Shown: piece by piece, positions 1 through 13,100 of the stretch
Position numbering within the stretch: position 1 is the stretch's first letter
Layout: each line of letters starts with the position of its first letter
Position numbers and translations under genes: made by a program
Notes under the pieces: generated by a model
Database searches by the model: none
What the model saw: the letters and a program-made list of their open reading frames with translations, nothing else
Told to the model about the DNA's origin: nothing
Assembly (NCBI GenBank): GCA_023053545.1
Contig: JAKZAN010000002.1
Coordinates: 5,750,375-5,814,374, forward strand
Length of the DNA: 64,000 nt
Source: Lepidurus packardi
Lineage: Eukaryota > Arthropoda > Branchiopoda > Notostraca > Triopsidae
Reading direction: 5' to 3'

Positions 1-1074
1 CTGTCTTTCTCTCACTTTCTTGGAAGACAACAAACTGGGTTTTCCGCTCACTTTTTGTACGCCACTCCTTTACAACATGGTTCATAGGATCCCCTATTGA
101 TTAAGCACTCATCAAACCCATGATCGTGCACTTTAGCGTTTATTGGACGTTTCGAAGAGAGCTTTATTTCGACTCTTTTTTCCCTCTTCTTTCCCACTTC
201 TTTTTTAAGAGAATTTTGTATACATTTTTTTATCATTTCTTTTTTTTGCTATTTGTGATGGTTTGGCCTGGGTTTAGCCAGATCAGATTTCCCGAAAAGT
301 TTCGTGCCAAGGGAGGTGGGACAATTTTCACACTCCAACAAGCCACAGGAGATGAGCGACAGCTTCTTTTTTTCGTTGTTCTCCTTATTGGGAACCCAAA
401 ATGGTTGATGTGACGTTGCATTTGGCACGCGCGGAAGGATATAACTTTCTGGGTGGGCGAACTGCTAGTTTCACTGTCGTCCCTAATTGTTGTCGTCCGC
501 ATATTGGCAATGGGGAAGAAATTTTGCGGAAGTTCTCCGTTTTCGAGGTTTTTTTTCTTTTTAAATTTTTTGTCCACTTGGCACTCTCAGCGTTGAGCAT
601 ATGTAAATTCCATTGATCGCGTGGTCACACTTTTGGGAACAAGTTGGAACTTGTTACTTTTTTTAACAGCAACTTTGCCCCCTAATGGTTGGAGGCTGTT
701 AGTTGATGAGATGTAAACTCATAAAAAAGGAAGAGTGGAAAGTGAAACTTTAAAAAGGAAAAATTCAAGGGAAAATTGCTCAAGTTTGTTGGCCCATTAG
801 CTAGTTGCTATACACTATTTAGTAAAGTTATCGAAAGTGAAAACTGGGATTGATATTTGGCTTTTCTTAGAAAGGAGTGCGAAATTAACCCTGTTTGGTG
901 CATTTTGGTAAAATTTTTTTAAGTGGGCTTATAGTAAATTATGAAGATTAATTCTAAGTTTTGGAGACTTGTTTTGGAGAATTGTTGAAAATATAAAAAA
1001 TATGTTTTTTTTTCTTGGAACGAAGAGGTTATGCTTGATCGTCATTAGCTTCTTATCTAGGGATTTTTTGTTGG
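1..1074. other. Intergenic stretch downstream of CNG
   Basis: AT-rich, with T-runs near 540-560 and 1000. Short frames are open on both strands near 120-620 but show no recognisable domain and no plausible splice partners. I see no gene here. Confidence 0.6.
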
Positions 1075-1080
1075 TTTATT
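1075..1080 (-). promoter_or_regulatory. Polyadenylation signal of the CNG gene
   Basis: The plus strand reads tttatt, which is AATAAA on the minus strand, about 55 nt after the CNG stop codon. It implies a very short 3' untranslated region. A run of sixteen G on the plus strand (1102-1117) lies between stop and signal. Confidence 0.6.
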
Positions 1081-1101
1081 CCTGAACTTCTGCGTGGGTG
1101 C

Positions 1102-1117
1102 GGGGGGGGGGGGGGGG
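1102..1117. repeat. Poly-G homopolymer (16 bp)
   Basis: An uninterrupted run of sixteen G on the plus strand sits in the predicted CNG 3' untranslated region (C16 in the mRNA sense). Its length may be uncertain in the assembly. Confidence 0.9.
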
Positions 1118-1134
1118 AGGAATCCGTTCACATT

Positions 1135-4100
1135 TCATATGGCGGATTCTCGGTTGCGTTCATTATCCTCGGTGGCGTCGCTATCCCCGCTGCTCGCTCC
1201 GCAAATTTGCATTTCGATTTCCGCCAATCGATTTTCCACTTCCCACTGTTGGCGATTGAGCTTGGCAGACATGGCTGAATTTTCCGTTTCCAGCAGCTGA
1301 AGGCGTTCACGTAACCGGGCGATCTCCGCCATGAGCGCTTCCGCGGAAGCTCGGCGATCCAATCCGGGACCTGCAGAACCACATTTAAAAAAGAAATGTA
1401 AAGTTAAGACCATGTAACTTCTTTCAGAGTAAGGTATTTTTCTTATAAGCTCGAAAGGAACTAGGGGCCGTTACCATAGGAATGCTGCAGTTGGGAAGGG
1501 ATAAGGATTTGTTCATTGGTGTAATAGTGCATGAAATTAGTCGGAGGATAGTGCTGTTGCTGCTGTGGATGAGACGGGCGAGTGTCAGGGAGAATAATAC
1601 AGGCAGAAGATGCAGATCCCGTGGCGGCAGCGGAAGTAGTGGCAGGAGAAGTTAAGGGTGAAGCTACCAAACTGTAGGATGTGGTCGTACTTCGCTTGTC
1701 TGAATCACAAGAAGCCACACTGGCTTCTGTTCCTGTAATAGTAAAGAAAAACAAGCACCGGAAATTAAACTAAAAGAGACATAGAATAAGTGTATGTAAG
1801 ATTCTTCACACAAAGAACATTGTTTGGCTTATCCTTCTAGTCTTTCTTCCCCCAGAAAATGCTACTAGATAGTCTAGCTTGAGTGACGTCAGAGGGCATT
1901 GTTTTGATTATGCCATTCCACATAATCGATAACCTCGATAACGATACCAAAAGCATATCGATATGTTGTACATCCAGCGTTGAAGTTTAAAGACTTCGAA
2001 GGGCTATTATATTCAAGGGCAACTACCCATAACTGTCCAAATGTTTCTTCCAAGGCAAAATACAGACGATAAATTGAATAGAGCAACTACGTCTGTTTTA
2101 CTTTGCACCAAAACCTATGACGTACAGTACACAAGGAAAAGCTACGAATACCTTCACGTTAAATATCACTCTTGGGTTAGATTGTCGATAATACGATATC
2201 TTTCGTATCCCGCACCTTCGGATTTTAGGTCTTGGTTTGGCTCGGTAAAATGAGACTGCACTCGAATCAACGATCGTAAGGAATGTCTAGCGAAACCATT
2301 GGGCTAGAACTATAAACAATCAAAGTTAAGCAGGACGTTATGTTACCCGTCTAGCGAGGTTAGTCTAGCTGTGAATTGTATTTTCATGTTCTTGTCGTGT
2401 AAGCAGCGGTCAGGAGGTACTGTACAGTACATTACCATGATTGCATTTACGAGAGTAGGCCTTTGGCTCTTTCTCTGCTACTCGCTGATTCCGAAGGGGT
2501 AGAACACAAGGACCTGTCCCTGCCTGCGGCGTATACTCAGGATGGCTTGTGTGCCCTAAACAAGAAAGGCTGACCCAATGTATTGCCTCCGAGTTTCTTG
2601 TGTTTCGCTGGCACCCGTTTTCTCTTCAGTTTCAGCATTACGTTCAGCGTACCCTGAGCTCGAACGTGAGAGAGGAACCCAATTAGGTCCCTGTTTCTGC
2701 AGCCTTGGGCCCACGCGGCAGGACTTAAAAAGAAGGGACTAAAGGTACCGTTTTATGCCCGATTTCCCTTTCTCTTCTTGTCTTTTTCTTGGAGTCGGAA
2801 CAAACCAAAGCTGCTGCTTACTTCAGGATCTCTTTTGGTCTTTTTTTTGGGAGTATCCTTTTGCCCGCTTTTTCATTTGTTTTCAGCGTCTGCCACCGCA
2901 ATTCTCACCGGAAATGTTGTCCTCTGTTATCGATTTTGCATCGTACGTACACTTGGGTCTAACTTTTTCTTTTTTACTGTTGTCTGCAGTTTCCCCAGTC
3001 GAAAGTCATGAGTTATAGCGGAGTGCGAGCAATTTTTCAAGAGCTGCACATCCAGAAAGGTTTTCTTCTTTCTTTCTTCTTTCTTTTCTTCTTTCTCTTG
3101 TCAAAACTCGTTTATAATTCTTTTAAGTCCATGTTCCCGGGTTATTTTCCTTTTGCAGAGCAAAAAGGATTGCGTGCATGGGAGTTCTACGTGTTTGGAG
3201 CGAGAGACATTGCTGCATAGTTAATACGTAATTGCCCTTGGAGCTGGGAGACTTGCTTTTGATGTCAACGGAAATAGGGGAGTGGAGGAAAACTGGGTTG
3301 GGTGGCACTGATACTGAATACCACAGTATAAAAGGTTTACACAGTATGGTAACAGTCTTCCAATGTTAAGGTCTTTGAATGTTAACAATCTTACAATGTT
3401 AAGGTTTTAAGCCGACTTTCTCTGTCCCCGGAGTAAATGCAGGTAAAAAAGGCCAGAATGCCAAAGGGAGAATTCGCAAACCTTCCAGTGCAGTTCAAAA
3501 AGGGTCACGACGGTTTACAAAGAACAATGCAGGTAGGATCTTAGGTCAGTCCAAACTCCCTAGAGTACCCGAGAGAAAGTTCGCCAGTCCCCTCTTTCGT
3601 GAATGTTTTGTTCCCTTCTGGAACCATTTTGCTAGTAGATTAGGAATGCCTGCTGGGGTAGGATGGATAAGTCTGTGACTCCATGTCTCCTATGTTCCTT
3701 GTTACCCCCACACCCTCTTGAGACCGAGAAAGCAGGTAGTAAAACCATAACATTGGAAGATACCCCTGTTACCATACTGTGTAAACCTTTATACTGTGCT
3801 GTATACTTCCAAAATCTTTGACTTTTCACATCACTGTTACTCCTTTAATGTATTACCTGGACAGGCAAGAATTCATGTCCAGTTCAGGACCGTTGGTCCT
3901 AAATAAACCATCGCTTGATCCTAAGCTATTTGATATTTTCAACAGGTGTTGTACTGAACACTTTATCTTTAGTCGAAGTCAGTTTAAACTGGGATTTTGG
4001 GAGGGCTTGATCCTTAGGCAGAAAAAGATAGAGTAGCCCTATCTTTTTCTTTTCACAATGACAATTTCGGATTTGTCCCTTGTCACGTTCATGGGGATAG

Positions 4101-7100
4101 GCTTTCGTCGTAAAATCATGCAAAGATTAAGGAGTTGATTTCTTCTCCACGTTCAACCTCGATATTAGCTTATTTAGCCTATCTTTCATTCCCTAGGAGA
4201 AAAACAACTACAACTTCGACGGTAATGATTAGTCCCAAACTAGTCAAGTGTTTCAGGATTTAACAAAGTTTTTTTTCTCCTAGTTTAAATCCTGAAACAC
4301 TTGCCGAGACTAGTGTGGGAGTAATCATTACCGTCGAAGTTATCTCAACGCAACTGGCTTATATAAATTAGCAAAACAAAAAGTTAAGCTGTCTTTCAAG
4401 TTAAGGAAGTATCGATGACCTTTTAAAGCGTACGTATCTGACAAATATATATTAATTTTTGAGAATAGGATATTTCAAACATGGATAGACTTGGTAGTAT
4501 TGGAGAGGGTAGTAGCCTACTCTAGGGGCTGTGCAAAAGGCCACAGCAGGATAGCAAGGGTAATTTCCAATGAAAAAGTTTGGACAGACTTTCTCAGTCG
4601 CAAGATTATATGCAGAAAGAAAAGCCAGAATATCAAACATTCGTAAACCTTCCGGTTCAGTTCAAAATAGTTATCGACGGTTTGCAAAGCGCAATGCAGG
4701 TAGGATCTTACGGCAGTTCAAAACTCCCAGAGTACCCGAGAGAAAGGCCGCCAGTCACCTGTTTTGTGAATGTTATGTGCTCTTTGCGAGCCATTATACA
4801 AGATTAGGAATGCATACCTTTGGGTACGATGCGCAAGTTTGCGAATCCATCCCCCTATGTTCCTTAGCAGGTTAGCACCCACAAACTTGAAATCGAGAAA
4901 GTTGGTACCAAAGCCTTTATATTAGACGATAGCCTTGCTATCCTGCTGTGTTAACCTACGTGTTAACCTACGTTAACCTTTGTAGCCTAGCAAGGCTGCA
5001 AAGATCAATAGAAACTATATCTGTTGAAGTTAATATTGTCCATTCTATTGCATGAAAGATAAATGTGACATTCGGAATAGCGTACACAGGGTCTATTCGT
5101 GACTTGTGATCCTGTCATTTTATTCCAAAAATTCTAGTCGTCCTGAGTCGCATGCAGAACATGTGTTTCTTACCTAGCAGACTGGGTTGAATACCATTTA
5201 GCGGTTTTTGAGTAGTTACAGCTAGGACATGGCCTTCCATCGTGTTTCTTCTGCTACTCCCCGGACCTGACAAAGGTGACTCCAAGGTTTGCCTTGTATC
5301 ACGTGACCTAGGAGATTTTAACAAGGTAAGAGTCATGATGATTCTTCCAAAAGCTTAAGTCAGTCAACGTCAAAGCAAGCCCTTGGCTTTGACTCTCTAC
5401 CTGGATCCTGGACTTCCTGGAGCACTGGACGTTGCGTAGCTTGTTGGTGGGACGGGAGGTATCCACATTTGGTGAAGAGGAACTTGCCCGATCGATTCAA
5501 CCAATCCTGGCGTCGAGTGACTCCGACTTCGCGCGGCTGTAAATTTCGGTTTAAATTAACCAGTTTTAGAAATGCACAGGCAATACGTAAACCCTCACAA
5601 CGAACTACCCGTACCGTTTTCAAGAGGCGCTTTCTTGTACTTTTCCAGTCGTTTGACGGCAATGGCCTCGAGGCGCACCCGGGCGGCTGGATACTCCTTC
5701 AACACATCCCACATGTCCTTCTTGGAAAGGACAAATAGATCGCTATACCCCACAGATCGTACTGAAGCTGTCCGCCGGTTCCCTTTAGAACAGTCAAAAT
5801 GAGATTTAATGGACGAAGAACGATGTCGAAGAACGTTGAAGGATAGACAGGTCACGTTCCACTAGGTCGCAATGCTGTTGTCTTCGGTCAGGGGTAGGGA
5901 ATATTTAACCTTTGCCGATAAAAGACAGTGTTACCTGCAGTTCCCATGTTGAGAATACTAATTTCCCCAAAGTAAGATCCCGCTTTGAGAGTGGCTAGTA
6001 CTGTCCGACCATCGTCTGCTACTACTTGGAGCCGACCACGGTTCACGATATACATTTCTTTTCCCACTTCACCTGCGAAGTGGAGTGCAAATAACAAAAC
6101 AATCTGTAATACCATAAGAGAGAAAATTGTAAAAGGGAAAAGAAATCCGATGTTTTCTGTTTTTAGCTTTTCCTCTGCTTTTTGGGGGGAAGGGGTAGAG
6201 GAGGGTGCTGTTGACGATGGTCTTAGGTTGTTTTTACCTTTGCGACAAATGTAATCTCCAGGAGAAAAAAGGACAGGTCGTAATCGGAGAACCAGTTCGC
6301 AAAGAAATCCGGCTTCTGTGTTCTGGAAAATTTCCACCCTCTTGAGTGTGTCCAGGTGGACGTGAATGGCAATTTCGGCTTTCAATTTGTCTACCATTTT
6401 CCCGATCAGTTCCAGTGAAAGGAGTGCGGCGTAAAAAACGGCAGGAAAAGAAAATGAAAATCAATTATTTACGTCCAGTGTTAAACCCCAAACGAAGCAC
6501 CGAAAATGCATTGAGAACGAGCGAGAACGACTAAAAGCTTTTTTTCTTAGCTTTCAGTTCCTTTACAGATATTTCAAGAGAAAAGCCTCTATGAGCTTAT
6601 TGTAATTTTCCTTCATTTCTAGCATTTTTACTTGGTTATTTTTCGAACACGCGTGTTTTCTAGGAATTGAATCAAGTGAGATCTTGAAAACAGCAGCTGG
6701 GTTCATCAAACATAATTGTTTTCGGTTGATGTCATTTTATTGATTAAAGGTTCCGAGGTCGATAACGGAGATAAACAGCTATCCAATACAAATGTGTTCG
6801 GGAATATGATGACAATCGATAGTAATGTCTGTAGGGACACTGAATGGATAGTAGACTGAAACACCTGTTAATTAAATCGATACTGGAAGGTAGATTTTAT
6901 TGTTAATTAAAATTAATAGGTACACTACAAGTAAGAGTTACAACCGTAAATGTAATTTACGATAGACGATATACAAACGAACTACATAACTATAGATCGA
7001 TATACACCGATAGTAAGTATCGATTTTAGAAACGATAACGAGCCCACGTGTTCTAGAATATGGTTAAGGAATTCAGTTGGGAAATTTTCTTTCTGCATTT

Positions 7101-10100
7101 AATGGATTTAATAAACTTTTTTAAAAAAATCGTATGCTTAATAACTAATAAAAAAAATTCCATGTTAGGAATAGTTTAAATTAAAAGAGATTAAAAATGT
7201 TACCTGGGAGTCCGCCAACAGCTTTTTCTTCATCCGAGCTTTTTTGGGTGAGCCAGAGATAATCAAACCACTTGATGACTTTAATTTGCAAATGATCAGG
7301 CACTCTCCTCATTCTCATGTAGGTTTTTACGCCGTCCAATTTAGCTGCAAGAGAAAACAAAGTTAAAACGTATGAAACTTTGCAATTAACATACGCAATG
7401 AAGTTGAAAAACGCTGGTGGTTCTCAGCATTAAAGAGTTTTCATTTCCCAATGGGTAACAGTTTTTGGAACAACTTCGAAACTTTTGAGGAGAACACAGA
7501 CCAAGCTGAAGGCAAATGAGTGTTGTTGTTTTTTACTGCTTCGGTTTTCCCAAAATGAAACCCCCCTCCAAGTCTATTAGCATGGAATGGTAAGACAATT
7601 GACTTTCCATTTGAATGGCAATGTGATCCCGAGGTCTTAAAGTTACCGGATACCTTAGCTTATTAATGTAAAACAGTCACAGATGGCACTGATGTTTGTT
7701 AGTGTTGCGTAATAAAGTGAAAAAAGAAATATACAACTAACTGCCGGTAAGGTTTGTACGCGTGTTTTGCTTCTGAAAAGTGCAAGTTATCACCACAGTT
7801 TGCTGTGGCAGCACATTGTCCCAAATCTAGTCGTCGAACTTTCGGCACAAGATTTCTTCCAAACAGCTTGTAGATTTGAAGGCAATCTAAAACAGAAATG
7901 TTCTTTCTTTTAGCAGCTAGTGCACAATCAAATGACATCTTGTTAGGCCACATATTTCACATAGTTGCAAACTTCAGTTGTATGTTGCTAATTTATTATT
8001 AATTGGAAAAAGTGGATTGATTGTGCAGTAGCTGTTAGTAGGCTCAAACTTACTGCCAAAAGATTTTTTTCATGAAATGTGTGAGGTTTTAACGAAAAGG
8101 TGTTCCGAAATTCTCCGTGCTTAGCGCCTCTACCGAGCTAAGATATAAACGGAAGCCTAAGACCCGCTCTCACTCTATCCCTTCCATAGTGCAGGTCCGA
8201 TCCCCTTCAAAGCAATCGTATTTCTGCCATTTTCTTTTCATTAAAAGGTGGTATAGTTGGGACAGTATGCTACAAATTTCATCGACGAGGAGATAATCAT
8301 ATAAATTACGTTTATGAGGGCCAAAATCTGACACCCTAGTTCAGCCGCCCATAAAAGTAACCCTCCTTGAAAGACACGACTCGTAAATCATCCACAGCTA
8401 AGTAACTACTGTAGCCCATCTTCTTTATCTATGTGCAGGTAAACGCATTTCTTTGTTCTTCAAGTTCTATTGTACCATTTCCTAGCTTTGAGGAAAAAGA
8501 TTGGGAGGGGTTCTTTTCGGAGTTTTTAAAAGTTCGATTCCGTATTCTTCTTTCGTCGGAACCAAGCCAATCTCCAACGAAGTGTTAGTGGTAACCTTCC
8601 CAGTGTCTTGTTCAATTGGAAGCGAAACGATCAGGTGTTGGGTTAGTGCGACAGCCAACAGACACATTAATGTTTTTTCCCTGGACTTATTTTTTTTCCT
8701 GCTCGAGTACCAGTAGGTTTACTGGGGAAAGCAAAGAATCGTATTTCTTCTAATTGCTGCCTATCAATTTTAACTGTTGGGAGCTTAATTGTCCAATGAG
8801 TCAACGCTGTTCCCGAACCGAAGAAAAACTCAAGATTCGAGTTGTCTAGTACAACCAGCTATTGCTCGTAGTTCTTGTCATGGCAGCCAGCGCTCCCTGT
8901 TGGATACGGACACAAACCTGATTCCGGCTTTCCAAGTAACTGCTGAGGTAATCTACCTTAACAAGACAAAGTTGAGCGTAACTTGGCTGTCAAAGAAGTA
9001 ACTTTTCCCCATAAGTCCCACGTTGCCTCATTTCCCGTACCCGGTGATCTCCCTTGTCTATACTTTTAAACTTCCGTCTGCCTTCACCGATGTGTATCGT
9101 AAGCGGTGGCCTGTTAAGTCCTATCGATCTTTTACTTTTTAAAAAATGAACGGAAAAGGTGACTGCTATTGTTACCCGACAAGGCATTAGCGCTCAATGC
9201 AACGCCGGAGAGCGTACCCACTATCACATACGGTAGTAGGAAAATTCCGAACATAATTCTTAATCCACTATGAAAAGCTCCCTGGATATGGTCTCAAGCC
9301 CCTTCCCTAAGACTCGAATACGTAAGATTCATCTTTCGGTAGCCCAAGGAGGATCGCGTCCTGAGCCGCTTGTCCTTCCAGCCGTTAAACCCTAGATAAG
9401 TTTGGCTCTTGCTTTGTTTAGGCCCTCCGACTGGCGCTTTAAGACCGTTGCATCCCGTTCCTAAGCCTTTCTTTTTTGGAACACCCGGCTTCCCCCTTAA
9501 CAGGGTCTACGCTTCGCCGAACTGACCCTTTTTGGTGTTTTCCTCTCAAAGCTTTTCAAAATCTCGAATCCTTCAGGCTCTTGAATAATGGGGAGTGAAA
9601 TCCATTTTCAAGGGTGACAACTACCTTCGAATCCCTTGTATAACTACTAGGCTAGTTGGGAAACTTGCGTTTCGTCGAAACGTCATTGATTTCAGCTCCT
9701 GTACGTGTCGGTCCACGTGCTGAAAGGAAGAATCCAGGGCGAGACCACGGTGAAGATCAAGTTAGCGAAATGGGGGAGCCTTGACATCTGTGGGTTAGAT
9801 TATGAGAGTTTAGTTAGATTTACCTTGGAACTCCTTCCGGGCTGCACTGACGTTGATGACGATGTTGGACACGTGACCCAAGATGGTGGCGAAGAGCATG
9901 AGGCCGAAGATGAGTTGTAGTATAACAAACATGAATTCACCTTTAGTCCGGGGTCGTGGCAAATCCCCGATTGTTGTGAGTGTTAACGTGCACCAATAAA
10001 AACTGGCTAAGTATTGGAGAACCACGTCCGCTTCGTCGAGAGAACTCCCGTTGGTCGGGTTGAACTGCGCCGTCCAACTCCATCCGTTGAATCCGTTGCT

Positions 10101-13100
10101 TTTGATAACAATGTGGTAAAGGCAGGCGTTCCAGTGGAAGATGACGAGTAAGTAGTGCACTAAACTCACTGAACGGAACACGTTGGGGTAGTTGGTATGT
10201 CGCTCCGTCCGATCCATAAAGGCCCAGAAGCGGTATATTTTGACGAGCCGGAAGCATCTCAGGATAGAGTTGAAACCGATGGATAGGTAGAGGAAGTCCA
10301 AGGGCAGGAGACAGAGGCAGTCGATGTAAAAAGTGGTCGAGTTCATGTAATGCTGCCGGAGTTTGGTGGGATCGGTTTGGAGCACGCCATCCTCTAAGTA
10401 ACCAGTCCGGAAATGAAAGGCAATGTCCACGACGTAGAGCAGGTCGCACAAATAATCCAAACATAACCAGATGACTAACGTGTCGGAAGTGATTTCTTGG
10501 AAGGCGAATCGGTAGATGAGCACCCAAAAGTTGTACAAGAAGGCCAGGGATACCACCATGGACCAATAGTAACACAAGCGACCTGCGGGGTCAAACACAA
10601 AAGTCCACTTACAACCAGCCGTCCGACTGCCAGAGCCATTGGTCCCATTTTCCCAACGCTCCAGCTTGAGTTTCGTTCGCAGGTCGCGGCGGAGAGCTTC
10701 AGGAGTAGGAGTGGTGCTACGACTAGGCGTCGAACGATGATGAGGAGGATCGGACCGGCGCTGCTGAAGGCCGTGACCTTGGTTTGGAGGGTTGGCACTA
10801 CTACCACTCGCACTGCCACCACCACCTCCGCTTCGACTCCGAGAAACGTCCAAATCCGAAGACACATGTGCTTTGTTGACATAGGCGGCTGTCAGCGAAT
10901 CCCGGGAGAGGCGCTTGGTTCGGACCACTCCAGGTGTTCCGTAAGTGACCCCAGCCGATGTGAAGCGGCTAGTGACGATCTCCAACAGCGACTGCTTGGA
11001 GAAGGAGCGACCTCGAGACGGGACGCCCGCCAAGCTACTGCTGGTTGCGGTAGCATGTGTAGAGCGCAGTGGACCTGGACTGTTGTTGCTACTGTTGCTG
11101 GTACTAAGACGAGTGGTGCCAGATGCACTATGTCGCTCGCCCATCAAACGACTACTCGTAATGATGCCTGGGTACATAACGAACAGTAAACAAAGACATT
11201 AGTTCTCCCAGTGCCTCCCTCCAGAGATAACAATATAACTCAAATGGGGAAAACCATCAGAATGCACTCTCTTGCAGAAAGTGGATCATGTCCGAATATA
11301 GATTATATTGTTCAAGAGAATCAATGGAGGAAGGGTTAAAATTTCCTCGAGGGAGGTGCTCAGACCGAGCTACTAAGCAAGTTGCCATGCGGCATGGAGG
11401 GTGGAGTATTGCATGGCAGAAGAGCTTAGCTGGATACAACTTACGCTTGCCTCGTTGACACAGTACCGTACTGTGTACGCTTTTCGGTCAGTTAATGCGC
11501 TAATGTAGTCAACCCATTTCCTGGACCCGAGACCCCTTTCAGGGAGTTCTCTCGCATTAGTCTGTCGTTGTGGGGTCCTGAAATGGGCGTGAATTTACTT
11601 CACTGCTCCACAAGCTACTTAAGGATATTCCCTCTCCTCAATCGTCTAAACTTGCCTAATTAGAGTATGGTGAGCGTAGTGCCCTTTTGACAAGTCTTGA
11701 AGGGTTATTAGGAACGCTGGACCATTAGATGAGCTATACAACTTTGGGCAAGCTTCTGCCTAGACTCACATTAAAACTTTTTTGTAAGATGATCAAATAT
11801 GTCGAGTAGGGGAGCATTGTGTTTCGGGTTACCTTTTTTAACGTTGAGCAAGAAAGTGGAGAAGAAAGAGCTTGACGTGATGGAGCGTTGTTAACTCCGG
11901 ATCAGACCGCTAGAACGTCACTATTATGTACCATCAGTGTAATGAGACACGCCCGAATGATTAGTTGCTACGGACAGACTTTTGGGATATGATAGCTAAG
12001 CCCAGTAATGTAAAGGTAGATACTCTGCTGGTATGAGCCGCCTACCTGTCGTCCTACACATGATGGATAGACCCACCCCACGTTTTTCCCCCGCTAGTTT
12101 CCTAAGCCTAAATGCTTTGGGAAGTAACTACAACAGGAAAGAAAAGTGACGCTGTAAGAGTATTAGGTTATTGTATTGCTGAAGGACAGTATTAGTCATA
12201 TTCCATGAATGTCCTTCTCTAAAGAGGGCAAACTTTACATGGATATGAAGCTTTTGACTCTGGCTGGCCTTTCACTTGCTTGTCGGAAAAAGAAGGAGAA
12301 AGAAAGTCAGGGCAACTTTGTAAGATCTTGGAGCCAAGAAGAGGTAGTTAGTAGGGTTAGTGCACGTCCTGAAGACGAAGCAAGCCATTGGGTGAATTAT
12401 TCATGGCAGCTTTACTTCCAGCCTAGAGGCGAAAAGACTGGTACAAGTACCATACTGGCATGGCATGGCATTGCTGTCTCAACTTATTTCTCCCGAGACG
12501 AAGAACCCGAAAAGACGAGGAGTTTGGTACTGGCCCAAGAAAAGGGCTCAACAAAACTGAGTCTATCTATCTAGCTCTAACAGCAGTAAAACACAATAAA
12601 CGAGAAATTCAGAGCAGCTATAGGCTCTTGCGCTGCAGCAAACTGGCCATTGGAAGCAATACCCCGACTTTGTGACTCCAGGGAAGTTCCAAGTCGCCCT
12701 CCGGCGTGGTGGGGACCCAGCAACCCACCGGTTTTACCCTGCGGCATAAGATAAGCTCAGTCTGGAAGAAGGCAAACATTCCCCCGTATTCTATTACCTC
12801 CTTTGCTGAGCAACTCTTAAAACTAAAATAAGATAGGATTTTCCTTTCCTTCGCCTTCGTTTGCTTTTCTACCTTCTTACCCCACCCTATTTGTCGTGAC
12901 GCATTACTTTGAACAATTAAGTTTCAGGTCTAAGACTTCTTTTACGCTTAGAGTGCTATGACTGCATTTCCTTTCTGTGAAGATCGTGAAATAGGACATT
13001 TTGGAGATGGAATCTCAATGTTCAAGAGGTATTAACGTGAAGAGGAGCATGGGAGTGTACGGGGACCGTGAGCCCACCCGCGTTCTTCTTGTCTAGGCAG

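Larger units (their letters stand above)
1733..5614 (-). other. CNG intron 6 (between exons 6 and 7), carrying mobile-element debris
   Basis: This 3.9-kb intron joins exon 6 (G|GTACGG donor, somewhat weak) to exon 7 (TTACAG acceptor), both phase 1. It holds two copies of the same inverted-repeat element in the same orientation and a separate fold-back hairpin, listed individually. Short frames in 2041-3220 look random. Confidence 0.85.

Noticed and set aside
4570..4875. 101-codon frame inside MITE copy 2
   Set aside because: The same frame is partly open in copies 1 and 3, but differences are mostly non-synonymous and copy 3 has a stop, so it looks neutral.
10497..11189. 230-codon plus-strand frame
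   Set aside because: Antisense of CNG exon 2, whose codon use and conserved domains fix the minus strand as coding.
12209..12574. 121-codon plus frame in CNG intron 1
   Set aside because: Low-complexity Lys/Glu content, no homology recognised, no promoter or splice support.
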